64,000 nt of DNA from Macrobrachium rosenbergii (taxonomy: Eukaryota > Arthropoda > Malacostraca > Decapoda > Palaemonidae), in NCBI RefSeq assembly GCF_040412425.1, contig NC_089749.1:39133070-39197069 (forward strand), read 5' to 3'. The notes beneath the pieces are model-generated. The model was not told the origin of the DNA and searched no databases. It saw nothing but the letters and a program-made list of their open reading frames with translations. Position numbers and translations under genes: made by a program. The stretch's first letter is position 1, and every line of letters starts with the position of its first letter. Of this stretch, positions 1 through 10,205 are shown piece after piece.

Positions 1-75
1 AGTTGACTACTATCCGGGAGGTGGGAGTACCACCTGTCCGAATGTAAACATTCCAATTTGCCTTTCAGCCCCGGT
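1..75. repeat. DIRS left inverted terminal repeat (inner part)
   Basis: The reverse complement of about 7147-7222 aligns along this stretch, including the identical block AATGTAAACATTCCAATTTG (near 41-60). The outer part of the repeat lies before position 1. Confidence 0.8.
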
Positions 76-110
76 ATCAGATTGAGGAGTGGCATGAGGT
101 GGGCATAAAG

Positions 111-208
111 TGTAAAGGACCTCGGGTTTGTATAGTTAGGAAAAATACAATTTACTTTAAAAATTGTTATTTGTTCGGACACAGTATACAAACCCTCGGT
201 CCTTTACA
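111..208. repeat. DIRS internal complementary region (palindromic)
   Basis: Arms 111-134 and 185-208 are complementary at about 22 of 24 positions, around a 50-bp AT-rich spacer. Arm 170-208 is also the inverse of the element's right extremity at 7287-7325 (39 bp, few mismatches). A segment complementary to the element ends, lying between the recombinase gene and one terminal repeat, is the defining internal complementary region of DIRS elements. It is thought to template closure of a circular DNA intermediate. Confidence 0.75.
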
Positions 209-733
209 TTAGGAGACTTACTGATTGGAGGGAGGAATCTGATTAAGTCTCTAAGAACTGACTGGAGTTCACCACCTTGTCTTCCCTTCCTGGTCGTGAG
301 AGCAAGGAAGGGAAAAAGCTGCCTCTGACAAAAGAATGGGTTGTAGGAAACGCAGGATCAGTTGTCAGACTTCTGGGCCCCTTTGCATGAAAGAGGAAAA
401 CATCAGTTCATGCAAAGTAGGCTGGAAAGAACTTGATGTCAGATGACATAAGGACAAATACAAGCATTGGGTTTGTCTGATAGTCATGGTCTCCTTCCTC
501 CCCTTGCAAGAGGAAGGAGTGGGGTTGCTTCTATCAAACTGAACGGAAAAATAGAACGGAAGCTCCCGTTGGATGCTTACCTGCATCGACCACCATATCC
601 AGCTTGTAACGGCACATCCGCTCCCTGCCCGTGGGAAGAGAGCCAGGATAGGGAGAAAGAAGAGAGGCCAGTCACTCCACATTCATTCCCCCAATCACAA
701 CCGTACAACTTAGGCGAGATGCAACCTGTCCTG

Positions 734-1930
734 TTAGAGGAGCTGGGTAAGCCATACAACTTGTTGAGCAGCCACCACAGGACCCAATGAAAAAGTGTCC
801 AAGGACTTGTGTGCAACATCCCGGAGGTGGAATGAGGTGAAAGTAGTCTGCTGGGACCACACCCCCGCCTTCAGCACCTGTGACACCGACATATTCTTCT
901 GGAATGTGAGGGACGGACCAATGCTGCGGACCTCGTGAGCTCTCGGACGAAGTGTACCGGTGTCGTCTTCTCCTGCAGCAGAGTATGCTCTCCTTATCGT
1001 CCCACGAAGCCAGAAAGAGATGGTGTTCTTGGACAATTCTTTCTTGGTTGAGCCAGTACTAATGAAGAGTCGTCGACACTCAGGCCGGAGGTGTCGAGTT
1101 CTCTTCAGATAGCGCCGCAGCACTAACAGGACACAGTAGCATCTTGTCTGGTTCATTACCTACAAAGTCCTCTAGGGAGGGGATCGTGAAGGACTCGAAC
1201 CGTGCGTCAAGGACCGAAGGATTCTGAGTCTTCGCTACGAAATCCAGGACGAAATCGAGCGTAACTGATCCCCATCCCCTCGAGTGTTTAACATCAAAGG
1301 AAAGTCCGTGAAGTTCGCCAACTCTCTTTGCCGATGCCAGGGCTAGCAGGAAGATGGTCTTGAGGGTCAGATCCCTGTCTGACGACTCTCGTAAAGGCTT
1401 GTACGGTGCACGAGTCAGGTTCCTTAGGACGAGAGAGACATTCCATGCAGGGGGCCTGAGATCCCTGGGTGGGCAAGACCTTTCGAAGCTTCTCATTAGT
1501 AGCCGTAAGACTAGGCCGAGTGCAGCGCGGTAGCCTTACACGGCTGAAACGGAGAGAAGCTTCTCTCGGCAAAGGGAGACGAGGAAGTCCGCAACCTGCT
1601 GAACAGTAGCTCCGACCAGACAGATACCCTGTCCATGACACCAACCACAGAAGACGGACTTATTTCCCTGGTATACCGCAGCGGAGGATTGTCTGAGGTA
1701 CCCGGCCATCTCCGTTGCTGCGCGACGTGAAAAGCCTCTCGCTCGCAGGAAATGGTGGATACCCTCCAGCCGTGAAGACACAGGGACTACACTGCCTAGT
1801 GGTACCGCTCTATGTGGGGTTGACACAGCAGGATGGGCCAGGGGGAGATCTCTCTCAGTGCCTCGGAGAGGAGAACTAGAAGGTCGGGATACCAAATGGC
1901 CGGTGCCACCAGAATCATTCTGAGATTCAG
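734..1930 (-). pseudogene. DIRS tyrosine recombinase, frameshifted and missing its nucleophile
   Basis: Three overlapping frames (about 1895-1536, 1496-1080 and 1156-734) together cover a DIRS recombinase. The N-terminal DNA-binding part includes GYLRQSSAAVYQG. The catalytic part has the first arginine in SAKRVGEL and the HxxR box as AHEVR. In the C-terminal box, where the family has a tyrosine just before LRD, the sequence reads SFHLRDV: the codon at 829-827 is CAC (His), not TAC. The protein would cut and rejoin DNA during integration of the circular intermediate. Two frame changes plus the lost nucleophile make this copy inactive. Family assignment is firm; exact ends are approximate because no single frame is open. 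Confidence 0.8.
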
Positions 1931-1991
1931 AGTGATCATCGCCTGGCTGATCACTCTGCGAATCAGACAGAACAGAGGAAAGGTGTAGACA

Positions 1992-3068
1992 TCAAGGTTG
2001 TCCCACGGGTGCTGGAACGTGTCCTCCGCAGTGGCCCATGGTGAACAGACTGATGACTGGACGCCCCCATAGGTCGAACAGCCTTTCTATGACTTCCAAG
2101 TGAAGGGACCATTCGGTTCTGATCACCTGATTCTGGCAGCTGAGCTTGTATGCCACAACATTCCTCTTGCCTGGAATGTACCTGGCTGACAGCTCTACCA
2201 AATGAGCCACGGCCCACTTGTGCAACTGCATCGTCAACTGGTGGAGCGGGAGGGATACTAGACCCCCCTACTTGTTGACATATGCACTACAGTGAAAACC
2301 CCGTATTCGCGCGGGATGTATACCAAACCCCCCAGTGAATAGCTAAAATCCGCGAGTACTTAAAACCCCTCTAAAAGCACTTAGAACTGCCCATTTTGAT
2401 AGTTTAAACACAAGAAAAATCCTGTAAAAATGCTTATACCTGAGTATTTTAATAGTTTTATTACGAAAAGTGCATTTATTCATGAAAATTGTATGAAAAT
2501 ACAGTAATTAGTGGATATTTCTCAGTGAAAAATACTGTGAATGGGCGAATTTTCCGCGAATAATCGCTAGATATGTTCCACAGAGAAACCCGCGAATGTG
2601 TGTCCGCGAATCATGAGAACGCAAATACGGGGGGTTTACTGTACCGTGGTATTGCCATTCATCAGTACCACGGAGTGTCCCATCAATCGATCCCGGAACT
2701 CTTGGAGAGCCAGGAAGGCTGCCTTCAGTTCCAGGATGTTGATGTGAAGGTGCTTGTCGTCTCGGTGCCACACTCCCAAAAGTAAGTAGCTCCTCCAGGT
2801 GTGCGTCCCATCCCTCGGTCGATGCATCTGAGAACAGCAGCATGTCCGGAGGGGGAGTATGCAGGGATACTCCTATCAAAAGGTTCCTGTTATCTGCCCA
2901 CCAGCGAAGGTCCTCTCTCAACTCCTTGGATAGAGGGATGAGAAAGGACTGGGGGTCTCGGGACTGGGACCAATACTCCTTTAGTCTCCATTGTGGAGAC
3001 TGCAGGTGAAGCACCCATGAGGTACCAGCTTCTCCAGCGACGACAGGTGACCAATGACGACTTGCCAT
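1992..3068 (-). pseudogene. DIRS RNase H domain, split by a MITE
   Basis: The frame from 3068 leads from the RT thumb region into LLFSDASTEGWDAH, the first acidic motif of DIRS RNase H. A frame change follows near 2810, after which ILELKAAFLALQEF gives the second motif (2827-2644). The protein is then cut at NGNTT by the 2290-2641 insertion and resumes on its other side with AYVNKQGGLVSL, followed by ARYIPGKRNVVA (2237-1992). Removing the MITE and one copy of its TA duplication brings the two halves together at the expected place. RNase H removes the RNA template during reverse transcription. The frameshift predates or accompanies the insertion, so the copy was probably already dead or dying. 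Confidence 0.8.
2290..2641. mobile_element. pogo/Tigger-like MITE, 352 bp, TA target duplication
   Basis: The left end reads CAGTGAAAACCCCGTATTCG. The inverted right end reads CAGTAAACCCCCCGTATTTG. TA flanks both sides (2288-2289 and 2642-2643). The ends starting CAGT, the GC-poor body and the TA duplication resemble non-autonomous Tigger/pogo members of the Tc1/mariner superfamily. There is no coding capacity. Confidence 0.8.
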
Positions 3069-3890
3069 TGCCAGGCTGGCTATTTCTGTCGAGACAGGAA
3101 CAGCTGTGCTGCCTGCCTGAACCTGCTGATGCGAGAGTGTGAGGGAAAGACTTTCACTGTTATTGTGCTATCAGCATGCCCAGGTACTTTATCCTCTGCT
3201 TGGGGGTCAGATCCTACTTCTTGAGATTCACCATGATCCCAAGATTGCGGCAAAACTCGAGGAGCCAATCCCTATCCTGCAACAACCGTGAGTGGGAGCT
3301 CACCAGGAAGAGCCAGTCGTCGTGTTACCTTAGTGGATGTATCCCATGCAAATGGGCCCAAGCTGACCGAGAGAGAAGACTCTCGTGAACACCTGGGGAG
3401 AGGTCGAGAGCCCGAAGCAGAGTGCCCTGAATTGGAAGACTGACTACCCGAGAATAAAGTGGAGGTAATTGCGAGAGGACGGATGCATGGGTATTTGGAA
3501 ATACGCATCCCTCAAGTCCACCATAAGCATGAAGTCGTTCTTCCTGATGGAAGCAAGCACAGAATGCGTTGTTTCCATCGTGAACAGAGTCAGGTCTGGC
3601 AAACGAATCGGTTCAGGGAGAGAGGTCTATGACCGGTCTCCATGCCCCTGTGGCTTTCTCTACAAGGAAGACACGGCTGTAAAAGCCTGGGGACCGGTCC
3701 GACATGACTTCCACAGCACCCATGCTCAGCATGGCTTGTACTACTTGCTGTAGTGCAGAGGTGCGCAGTTGGACCGGAGTGTAGGTGAGGACATCCGCTA
3801 TCCAGGTCTCGGCTCCGTGTCACTGCCATGTTGCCCAATGGCTCGACAGGCAACCCCCCACCTTCGGCAGCAGCTGGGGGGGAATGCTGC
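3069..3890 (-). pseudogene. DIRS reverse transcriptase
   Basis: Fragments of one RT occur in shifting minus-strand frames. They include the N-terminal PVIDLSPLNRFV (about 3640-3600) and motif A LMVDLRDAYFQIPMHP (about 3535-3485). Then come QFRALCFGLSTSPQVF (about 3440-3390) and the catalytic DDWLF at 3322-3308, the DIRS form of the YxDD box. KQRIKYLGMLI (about 3205-3170) follows. There is a stop after motif A (near 3451), one or more frame changes near 3370-3330, and stops near 3220 and 3170. Both motif A aspartates and the DD pair are still present, so inactivation is by frame loss, not active-site loss. Confidence 0.8.
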
Positions 3891-3892
3891 CC

Positions 3893-6800
3893 CTAGTGTT
3901 TCCCCTTCTTCTTCTTTCCCTTGCCCCCTTTTCCTGACTGGAAAGCGGGCTGAAAGGGGTGGGAAGATCCACCCTTTCCAGAGGAAGAATAAGGCTGGGT
4001 GTTTCCATGGGATCCCTTCGAAGACTGGGACTTCTTAGGGGCCGAGGAATTGCTAGCCTGACCTGAGGGCCTGGCCGCAGTGGAATGTGAAGACCCGGAG
4101 GTCTTGGCCATTGGCTGGTGAACAAGCTGGCTGCTGTCATTGGCCCGACGCTTGTCCACCAACTCTCTAGGGAAGAGAGAGGTAGACCCCAGCAATGGTC
4201 CCTTCCGCAGGGTCATTGCCCACTTCGGCCCCACGGACCTGAAGAAGCGAGAAAGAATGGCGTCCCTTCGCTTCAGGACCAGGTTAGCCCACAGGTTTTC
4301 TGTCTGGTGGGCGAGGTAGGAGATGGCTCTACCTCCAGACTGGCAGTCTCCCGAAAGCGGAGTCTTCCCCAGGTACGATAGTGCCCGAGGAAGCAGCCAC
4401 TTCGGATACAGTACTGTGAAGGACCAAAGATCCAGCCAGGAGACTGCCTGGAAAGCCCGCCATGGCAGTGGCTTTCACAGTTGTGGCCTCTTGCTGGGAG
4501 AAGGAGATACTCTCTGCAGTAACCTGCTGCAACAAGACCCAGATCCAGGCGAACCAGATCCTGGTCAACCTGCTTAGACGGCAATGACCTCTCTGACGGC
4601 ATGTAGAAACGCTTCTGACGAGGCAGAGGAGGGGGAAGTAGCTAGTTTGAGCGGTTTGACTGAAGTGAATTGTCCTGCCCAAACACAAGACCATTAACCT
4701 GATCGAGTAGCCCCCTCGGCAAGCACGGACCACAGCAGCCCCACCAAAGCCTTGGGTTTCTTCTTGGGTCCACAAAAGGATTCTAGGCATGACAGATGAT
4801 CCACAGACGAGGCCGTGGTCCCTTCCCCGAGGTAGTTGTGCTGACGAATCAGCGCAATTACCTCAGCAAACGTCCTCTGTATCTCAGGGGTGTCTGCATC
4901 CTGGGGAAGAGGACCCTCAAGTCCTTCCAGGGTGGAGTCCTCCCGATGTACTCTCCCTGCAGGAGGGAGAACCTCAGCAGGCCCCTGTAATCATTCCTGC
5001 ACCACGCAGGCGCACCACTTGGCCGAACAAAGGACCGAGCCAGGCACGTACACCCCTGATGTAGAACCCTGGGGAAACAACTCACTGGAGTTCTTCCTGT
5101 CCGATTCGCACCCCCTGGGAGGAGCCCAGGAGGCAGAGGGGACAGGTGAGGGGGACCGGGCGCTCCCACTGGTCTTGCTGGCAGAACCATCAGGAGCAGC
5201 GGTCACCAACCCACAGTGGTGACGGGAAACTGGGTCGAGGAGAACGCTTTTGCCTGGGCAAAGCGTTCTCCCGAGAAGAGCGGAGTGGCTCATATGAGTC
5301 AAGCCAGGCTGGCCACGCGAATGTGGTCGGGGACTGGGAGGAGTTGAGCACGCAGCTGGCTGGCGAGAACTTGCGCAGTCTTCTGGATGTGGCCCAGTCT
5401 TCTTCGAGGCTGAAACCTCTTGGGAAGTCCGAGCAGAGGACCTCTTCTCTACCTCCCCAGGTGTCCGGACCCAAGGGACTGGTGCACCTTCCAGGGAACC
5501 TGGCTTGTTACTCAAAGAAGTACCAGTAGGAAGAGTCTGAGCACCTGCATGCCTGGACCCTTTCTCCCGTCCTGTGACCAAGTCGGTATGGAGAGAGGTT
5601 TCTCCCATACCAGACCAGGGTACTCAGAGCGACTCGTGAGCAAGTGTCCGACACGGTGCCACTGGCTTTATAAGCAGGCTTCTTCGGCGCAGTGGGCGGA
5701 GTGCAAACCGCAGTCTGTATGCCCTCAGCTCCTGATACAACTGACCTGGGGATCAACGCATCGGTTCCCTGGCCTGTGGACCGGGAAGAGCCAACGAGAG
5801 ATCCCACTGCCTTCCCTGTGGAAGGAGGCAGTCCCTTAGAAGTCTTGGTGCAAGACGGCTTGTGGGGGGGGTGGGGGAGAGGCAGGCTTCTTCTTCTTTG
5901 GCTGGCGAGCCTCGGAAGAAGAAGAGGAAGAGGTAGCAGACGACGACGACGAAGATGACGACGCCTTCCTCCATCTCTTCTTCATCATCTTCCTCAGGAT
6001 GGCAGTCAGGTCCCCCATCCATGAAGGAGCAGAAGGCACAGGAGCAACGGGGGGGAGCAGGCGCAACTCAGGTAGTGGGGACGGTACTCAGGCCAGCAGC
6101 TACCGGGGCAGGTACAGTAGCACGGGAGCCAGGAAAGCCAGAAGATGAAGCCAGGATCGGAGGCACAGGTGGCACATGGGAAGCCAGGCCAGGCCGAGTG
6201 TCAGGGAAGCAAGGAGCCAGAACCGCGGTCAGGAATGAGTGTGGGTCAGCAACAGGAGCAGGCATCGACAGGTATGGTACTGATGAAGTCACCATGTGCG
6301 AGGGGCCAGGAACCCAGGAGGCAGCAGCATAGAGTGGAACATGGCAGGAGTGGCCGACACCTGGGTGTCCAGGTGCGAGGCCACTGCCTATAACACAGGC
6401 AGCTTACCAAAATGACGACGTGGTGGAGGTCATGGTGGTGGAAGCGGTGGCTGCGTAGGTCGTCACCAGAGCACCTGACAAATGGGACAACAGACCCTCC
6501 AGTGACAGAACACCAGGTGCAGCCAGGCAGAGGCGAGATCAGGTACCTGGTCCCAAAACCTGAGGACAGAGTTGGCTCAAAAAGGGAAGCCTCTACTCGC
6601 TCCGGGGGAAAAAATTTGCCCCCAGAGCGAGGAGAGGCCCAAGAAAGGATGTCCTAAATGTCCGTTCCCCCGTGTCTTTCCACACCCGATGAAACGAATG
6701 AGGAAGGGGAGGAAGAGTCCTCACCCGAGGGAGAGGCAGCAAGAAGGGGAAGCTTGCCAGGAGGGAGAAACAATCCCAACGGATCAGCCAACACAGGAAT

Positions 6801-7094
6801 TGTCAGGGGCGTGTTAACCTCGGACGATCCCTTGGCGCATTTCCTACGGTATTATCTACTCCCCTCAAACTTCACCCACTGCTCGGCAGACCAGGAGCAA
6901 CACTCAGCACGGGGTGAAGCGTGTGAACACAAACGTCCCCCGCAGGTGGGGCAGAGAGCGTGTGGGTCCATGTCAACGCTAGATCTAAATGAATTACATT
7001 TCTTGCCTCCCACCCCAGGACACACATGCTGGGTGAAGGAGGGCTTAAGAGACTTATCAACATTTATTAGAAAAACAAAACAGAAAGTTCCCAC
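3893..7094 (-). pseudogene. DIRS gag-like protein, heavily frameshifted
   Basis: The N-terminal part (7094-6852) has a cysteine cluster, DPHALCPTCGGRLCSH, then AECCSWSAEQWVKFE, like the start of crustacean/fish DIRS gag. A paralogous stretch recurs at about 7620-7330. The middle is proline-, serine- and acid-rich, and a GAA/GAC/TCT-rich region at about 5910-6000 encodes Ser runs. The C-terminal part (4234-3893) reads FPRELVDKRRANDSSQLV and ends in a Gly/Ser/Lys-rich tail, KGGKGKKKKGKH. Gag packages the element RNA. No frame stays open for more than about 200 codons. The 4790-4330 and 5608-4991 pieces look like out-of-frame gag. The boundary with RT is set by the stop after the lysine tail. 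Confidence 0.6.
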
Positions 7095-7146
7095 CAGGAA
7101 AAAAGCTCAAAGGCAGTCAGGCAGATAGCGAGAAGCACGTCTGCAG

Positions 7147-7325
7147 TCTACGGCGGCCGAAAGCAAATTGGAATGTTTACATTCGGGCACGCGGTACTCC
7201 TGCCTTCCAAACGGTAGTTAACTGCCTAACCACCTTGTTTGAAAGTTCAACGGCCATCTCCAGCTTACGCTGAAAATAATTCTTAATGTAAAGGACCGAT
7301 GGTTTGCATATCGTGTCAGAACAAA
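7147..7325. repeat. DIRS right inverted terminal repeat
   Basis: 7147-7222 inverts onto 1-75. 7287-7325, the outer tip, inverts onto 170-208 of the internal complementary region and runs in direct orientation with 111-134. The stretch between (7223-7286) should match the missing left end beyond the window. Confidence 0.75.
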
Positions 7326-7940
7326 CACAAATACGATGAAGGGGAAACCTCTCCTGAAGGAGAGGTAGCAAAGCATGGAATTTTCACTAGAGGGAGGAAT
7401 GCATCCAAAGGATTAGCCACCAAGGGAGTTATAGGGGCGTCTTACCCCCAGACGATGACTTGGGGGGCTTCTTCTGACACACTTCATTACCAGATCCTTC
7501 GACCACTGCTCTGGAGTCCAGCCATGGCACTCCTCACGCACACAGAGTCAGGATTAAACTCATACCCCCTGCACGACGTGCAAAGGGTATGAGGATCTAT
7601 ATCAATCGTCAAGTGGTGACAGCTACAAGCCTTCCCTGCTGTACCAAGGCACTTCTGCTTGGGTACAGCCTTACACTCCGTTAGCTATGATGATTCATGG
7701 GTTTGCATTGCACTATTTCACTATAGCAAACACACAAACACATACATAGTTGTAAATAAACAAAAATTAAACTATCCCACAGGGAAAAGAACTGATGCTG
7801 ACAGCATAAACAAGGTGAAAAATGGTAAACAGGACTGAGGGTAGCAGAGCACAACCTTGCCATAGCATGGCTGAAGGTAAAGTAATGCTCTATGGGTCAG
7901 GGGTGAGACTCCCTCACCTGGTTGTACGGTAGATACTACC

Positions 7941-8041
7941 ATGCCACCTTGTTTAAAAGTTAAACGGCTGGTTCCAGCTGTGCTAAAGGTAATTCCTATA
8001 CAAAGACCAAAAGGTTTGTATATTGTTTAGGAACAAATAAG
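7941..8041 (+). repeat. diverged copy of the DIRS terminal unit
   Basis: It begins CCACCTTGTTTAAAAGTTAA and ends TTGTATATTGTTTAGGAACA. The same order of blocks is seen at 7230-7325 and 8264-8360. Confidence 0.6.
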
Positions 8042-8263
8042 TTGTTGGATTTGCATATATCACATAAGCACATTATATCAAAATAAGCAAAAACAACATG
8101 CTAATATATATAAACCACAACATAAACAAACAGTGGTGTCGAACAGCAAGCAGAGAGGGAAGAGCACACACCTCTCTCCGTCGGAGGCCAAGAGTAAAGT
8201 GAATGTGTATTGACTGGGTTGGCAGAACTCCCACCCTTAGCTGGTAGTCAGTTACACACTTAA

Positions 8264-8360
8264 ACACCTTGTTTAAAGTTAAATGGGCAGTCTCCTGCCC
8301 CAGTGAAGCATCTTCCACACGTAAAGACCAATGGTTTGTACATTGTGCAAGAACAGAGGA
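8264..8360 (+). repeat. third copy of the DIRS terminal unit
   Basis: It begins ACACCTTGTTTAAAGTTAA and carries GTAAAGACCAATGGTTTGTA. It parallels 7230-7325 and 7941-8041. Confidence 0.55.
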
Positions 8361-10100
8361 AGTTTCACTGCACAAGTTTGCGTGTGGAGTACGGTATTGC
8401 ACCATTTGTCCTGCAATATTTTTTCATTGTTCAATAAATGATGCAGCTCATTCTTTTATAAGTTGTGTGTCATGAAGTTGTTTGTACTACTGTACTCTAG
8501 TGTTGGTGCTCTTCCCAAGATTTCTTTTCAGTTTAGCTGTGCTGTCATCCTTCCGTAATGTTTGTGATAAGTTGCCTATACCTTCAAATCCCAACTTAAG
8601 AAATGGCAGCATCTATTCTCTGTCAAAGTGTTATAAAGTTGGTTACTTGGTAGCCTAGTTTCCAATAGAATTCAGTCTAATATTGGTGAAATGTGGTTTT
8701 CTGTTCTTTTTTGACCTGGTTCTAAGATTTTTGACGTTTATTTGCAACGTAAATGATTAATTAACCAACTATAATTCACCAGTTACCTAAACATGAGAGT
8801 AACCCAGTGGGAACCCAAACCTTTAGGGTTAGGTTAGGTAGGGAGGGTCGAGGGCCACTTCGCCAAGTCGTGTTGCTCAGGTCGCCTAAGTACAGAGCCT
8901 GCATCAACAGCTGGCTTAGGTTTCACTATAGTAGCCCTGTTTTTACCGTTTCAGCTTTTTTCGCACTTACAATACTGTACTGTACTGTAGTGTACTTAGT
9001 GTACACCTGTTTGTAGGTGGTTCCCACTAGCCTTGGGATCCCGGTCGGCGTTAGCAATAGCTATGTCAGCTACACTACGGGAGGTTACACGTCTAATGAG
9101 CCGAGTGAAAACATTTCCTACGAAAACGTTGAATATGACAGAAGACAACACCACATCAAAAACTATCAGATACAATCAGAAGACAACACCACATCAAAAA
9201 CTATCAGATACAATCATAGTTTATCAGTTTAAGAACAATCAACTTGACGTAGGCTAGTCTTGTAATGTAGTGTGGAAACCGTAGTGTAGCTTACCTGGTA
9301 AAAGCGAAGTATATCAGGCCAGCAATGATAACTATAAGTAAGGTTATCGTATGTGGCCTGTAAAAGAACTCGAGCGATATATCATCGACAGGGCGCTCAT
9401 TAATGGAAATAAAATGATCCGAGGCATCAGATCCAGAGGAGTACGTCCTCCTCCTGTGAGCCATTGTTAATAATGTTTACGGTTGTCGTTCGTTCTGCGC
9501 ATTATTTTTTTCTTTTGCATGCCTTTAATATATATAATATAACTGCGGCTAGGAGCGTCCTCTTATCATATGCATTTAACTATAAAAATAAAAAAAAACA
9601 CCTCAAGCACAGAGGTTACTGAAAAAATAGTATATCGAGATAAGAGTTTACTAGCGGAAATATCCTATATACCATCAGTAATGTTTTTGTCGATAACGTT
9701 AACGCGCGACTCAAAATATGTTCTTGTGATAGTAAAAACAATCGGTCTTATTGAGGAAGCTGGAGAGTTTTTGGAGGGAGGGAAGGCTAGTCTGCTGTGC
9801 GATCAAAATAGCATATTTTTTTTTATAAGGTAATTTGTATTTTTCGTAGACGAACAAACTGGGAAACACAGACTTGTACTGGGAAGTAGGGAAACAAGAT
9901 GGAAACTTTGGGCATGGTTCTCTCTGCCTTGGGTATTGAGTAGGCTTGAGATACAACAATGAACAGACAAGCAAAACGTACAGGTAGACAAATACTTGGG
10001 GAGAAGATGAAGAAGGCAAGGTAGAATTATAGATAGTGAAGTTAAACAAAGGTCAAGAAGAGATAAGAAGGAATATTTGGACTAACAGCAGGATGATGAC
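8361..10100. other. no supported gene; AT-rich interspersed DNA
   Basis: Short open frames here have no recognisable motif. Small features are a GGTTAGGTTAGG run near 8826-8838 (two arthropod-telomere-like units, too few to mean anything), the 38-bp tandem duplication at 9139-9214, and a TAATTTGTATTTTT stretch near 9832 that echoes the DIRS terminal sequence at about 140-160. Confidence 0.5.
9139..9214 (+). repeat. 38-bp tandem duplication, two perfect units
   Basis: Units 9139-9176 and 9177-9214 are identical, beginning CAGAAGACAACACCACATCA. The duplication keeps no meaningful frame. Confidence 0.9.
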
Positions 10101-10205
10101 AACCATGTACTGGGTGTTTCGAAATTAGAGCATAAACTAAATTTGATATGGACAAAAACAAAAGTAATTCAGAACAGGTATTTATTAAACTTTCTCTCTG
10201 AGTAT

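Larger units (their letters stand above)
1..7325 (-). mobile_element. DIRS1-like tyrosine-recombinase retrotransposon, decayed, left end off-window
   Basis: Read on the minus strand the order is inverted repeat, gag, reverse transcriptase, RNase H, tyrosine recombinase, internal complementary region, inverted repeat. That order is diagnostic of DIRS elements, which insert by a tyrosine recombinase instead of a DDE integrase and make no target duplication. Positions 1-75 are the inverse of about 7147-7222, and 170-208 are the inverse of 7287-7325. The right inverted repeat therefore ends near 7325, and the left one should begin roughly 100 bp before the window. All frames carry shifts or stops, and a MITE interrupts RNase H. 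DIRS1-like elements are known from decapods; assignment to a named family is not attempted. Confidence 0.85.
7326..8360 (-). mobile_element. fragments of a second, related DIRS element
   Basis: On the minus strand 7620-7330 encodes DPHTLCTSCRGYEFNP and downstream residues, paralogous to the N-terminal gag of the first copy. At DNA level it also resembles 6700-6975. It is joined directly to the tip of the first element at 7325. Toward 8360 lie two further copies of the terminal unit (7941-8041 and 8264-8360), similar to 7230-7325. There is no RT or recombinase, so this is a deletion remnant or several partial insertions. Confidence 0.6.

Noticed and set aside
5955..6332. Plus-strand protein with Ser and Gly runs over the DIRS gag
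   Set aside because: Shadow of the GAA/GAC-rich gag region; the minus strand has the element context.
8820..8840. Telomeric TTAGG repeat
   Set aside because: Only two full units; expected by chance in a window of this size.
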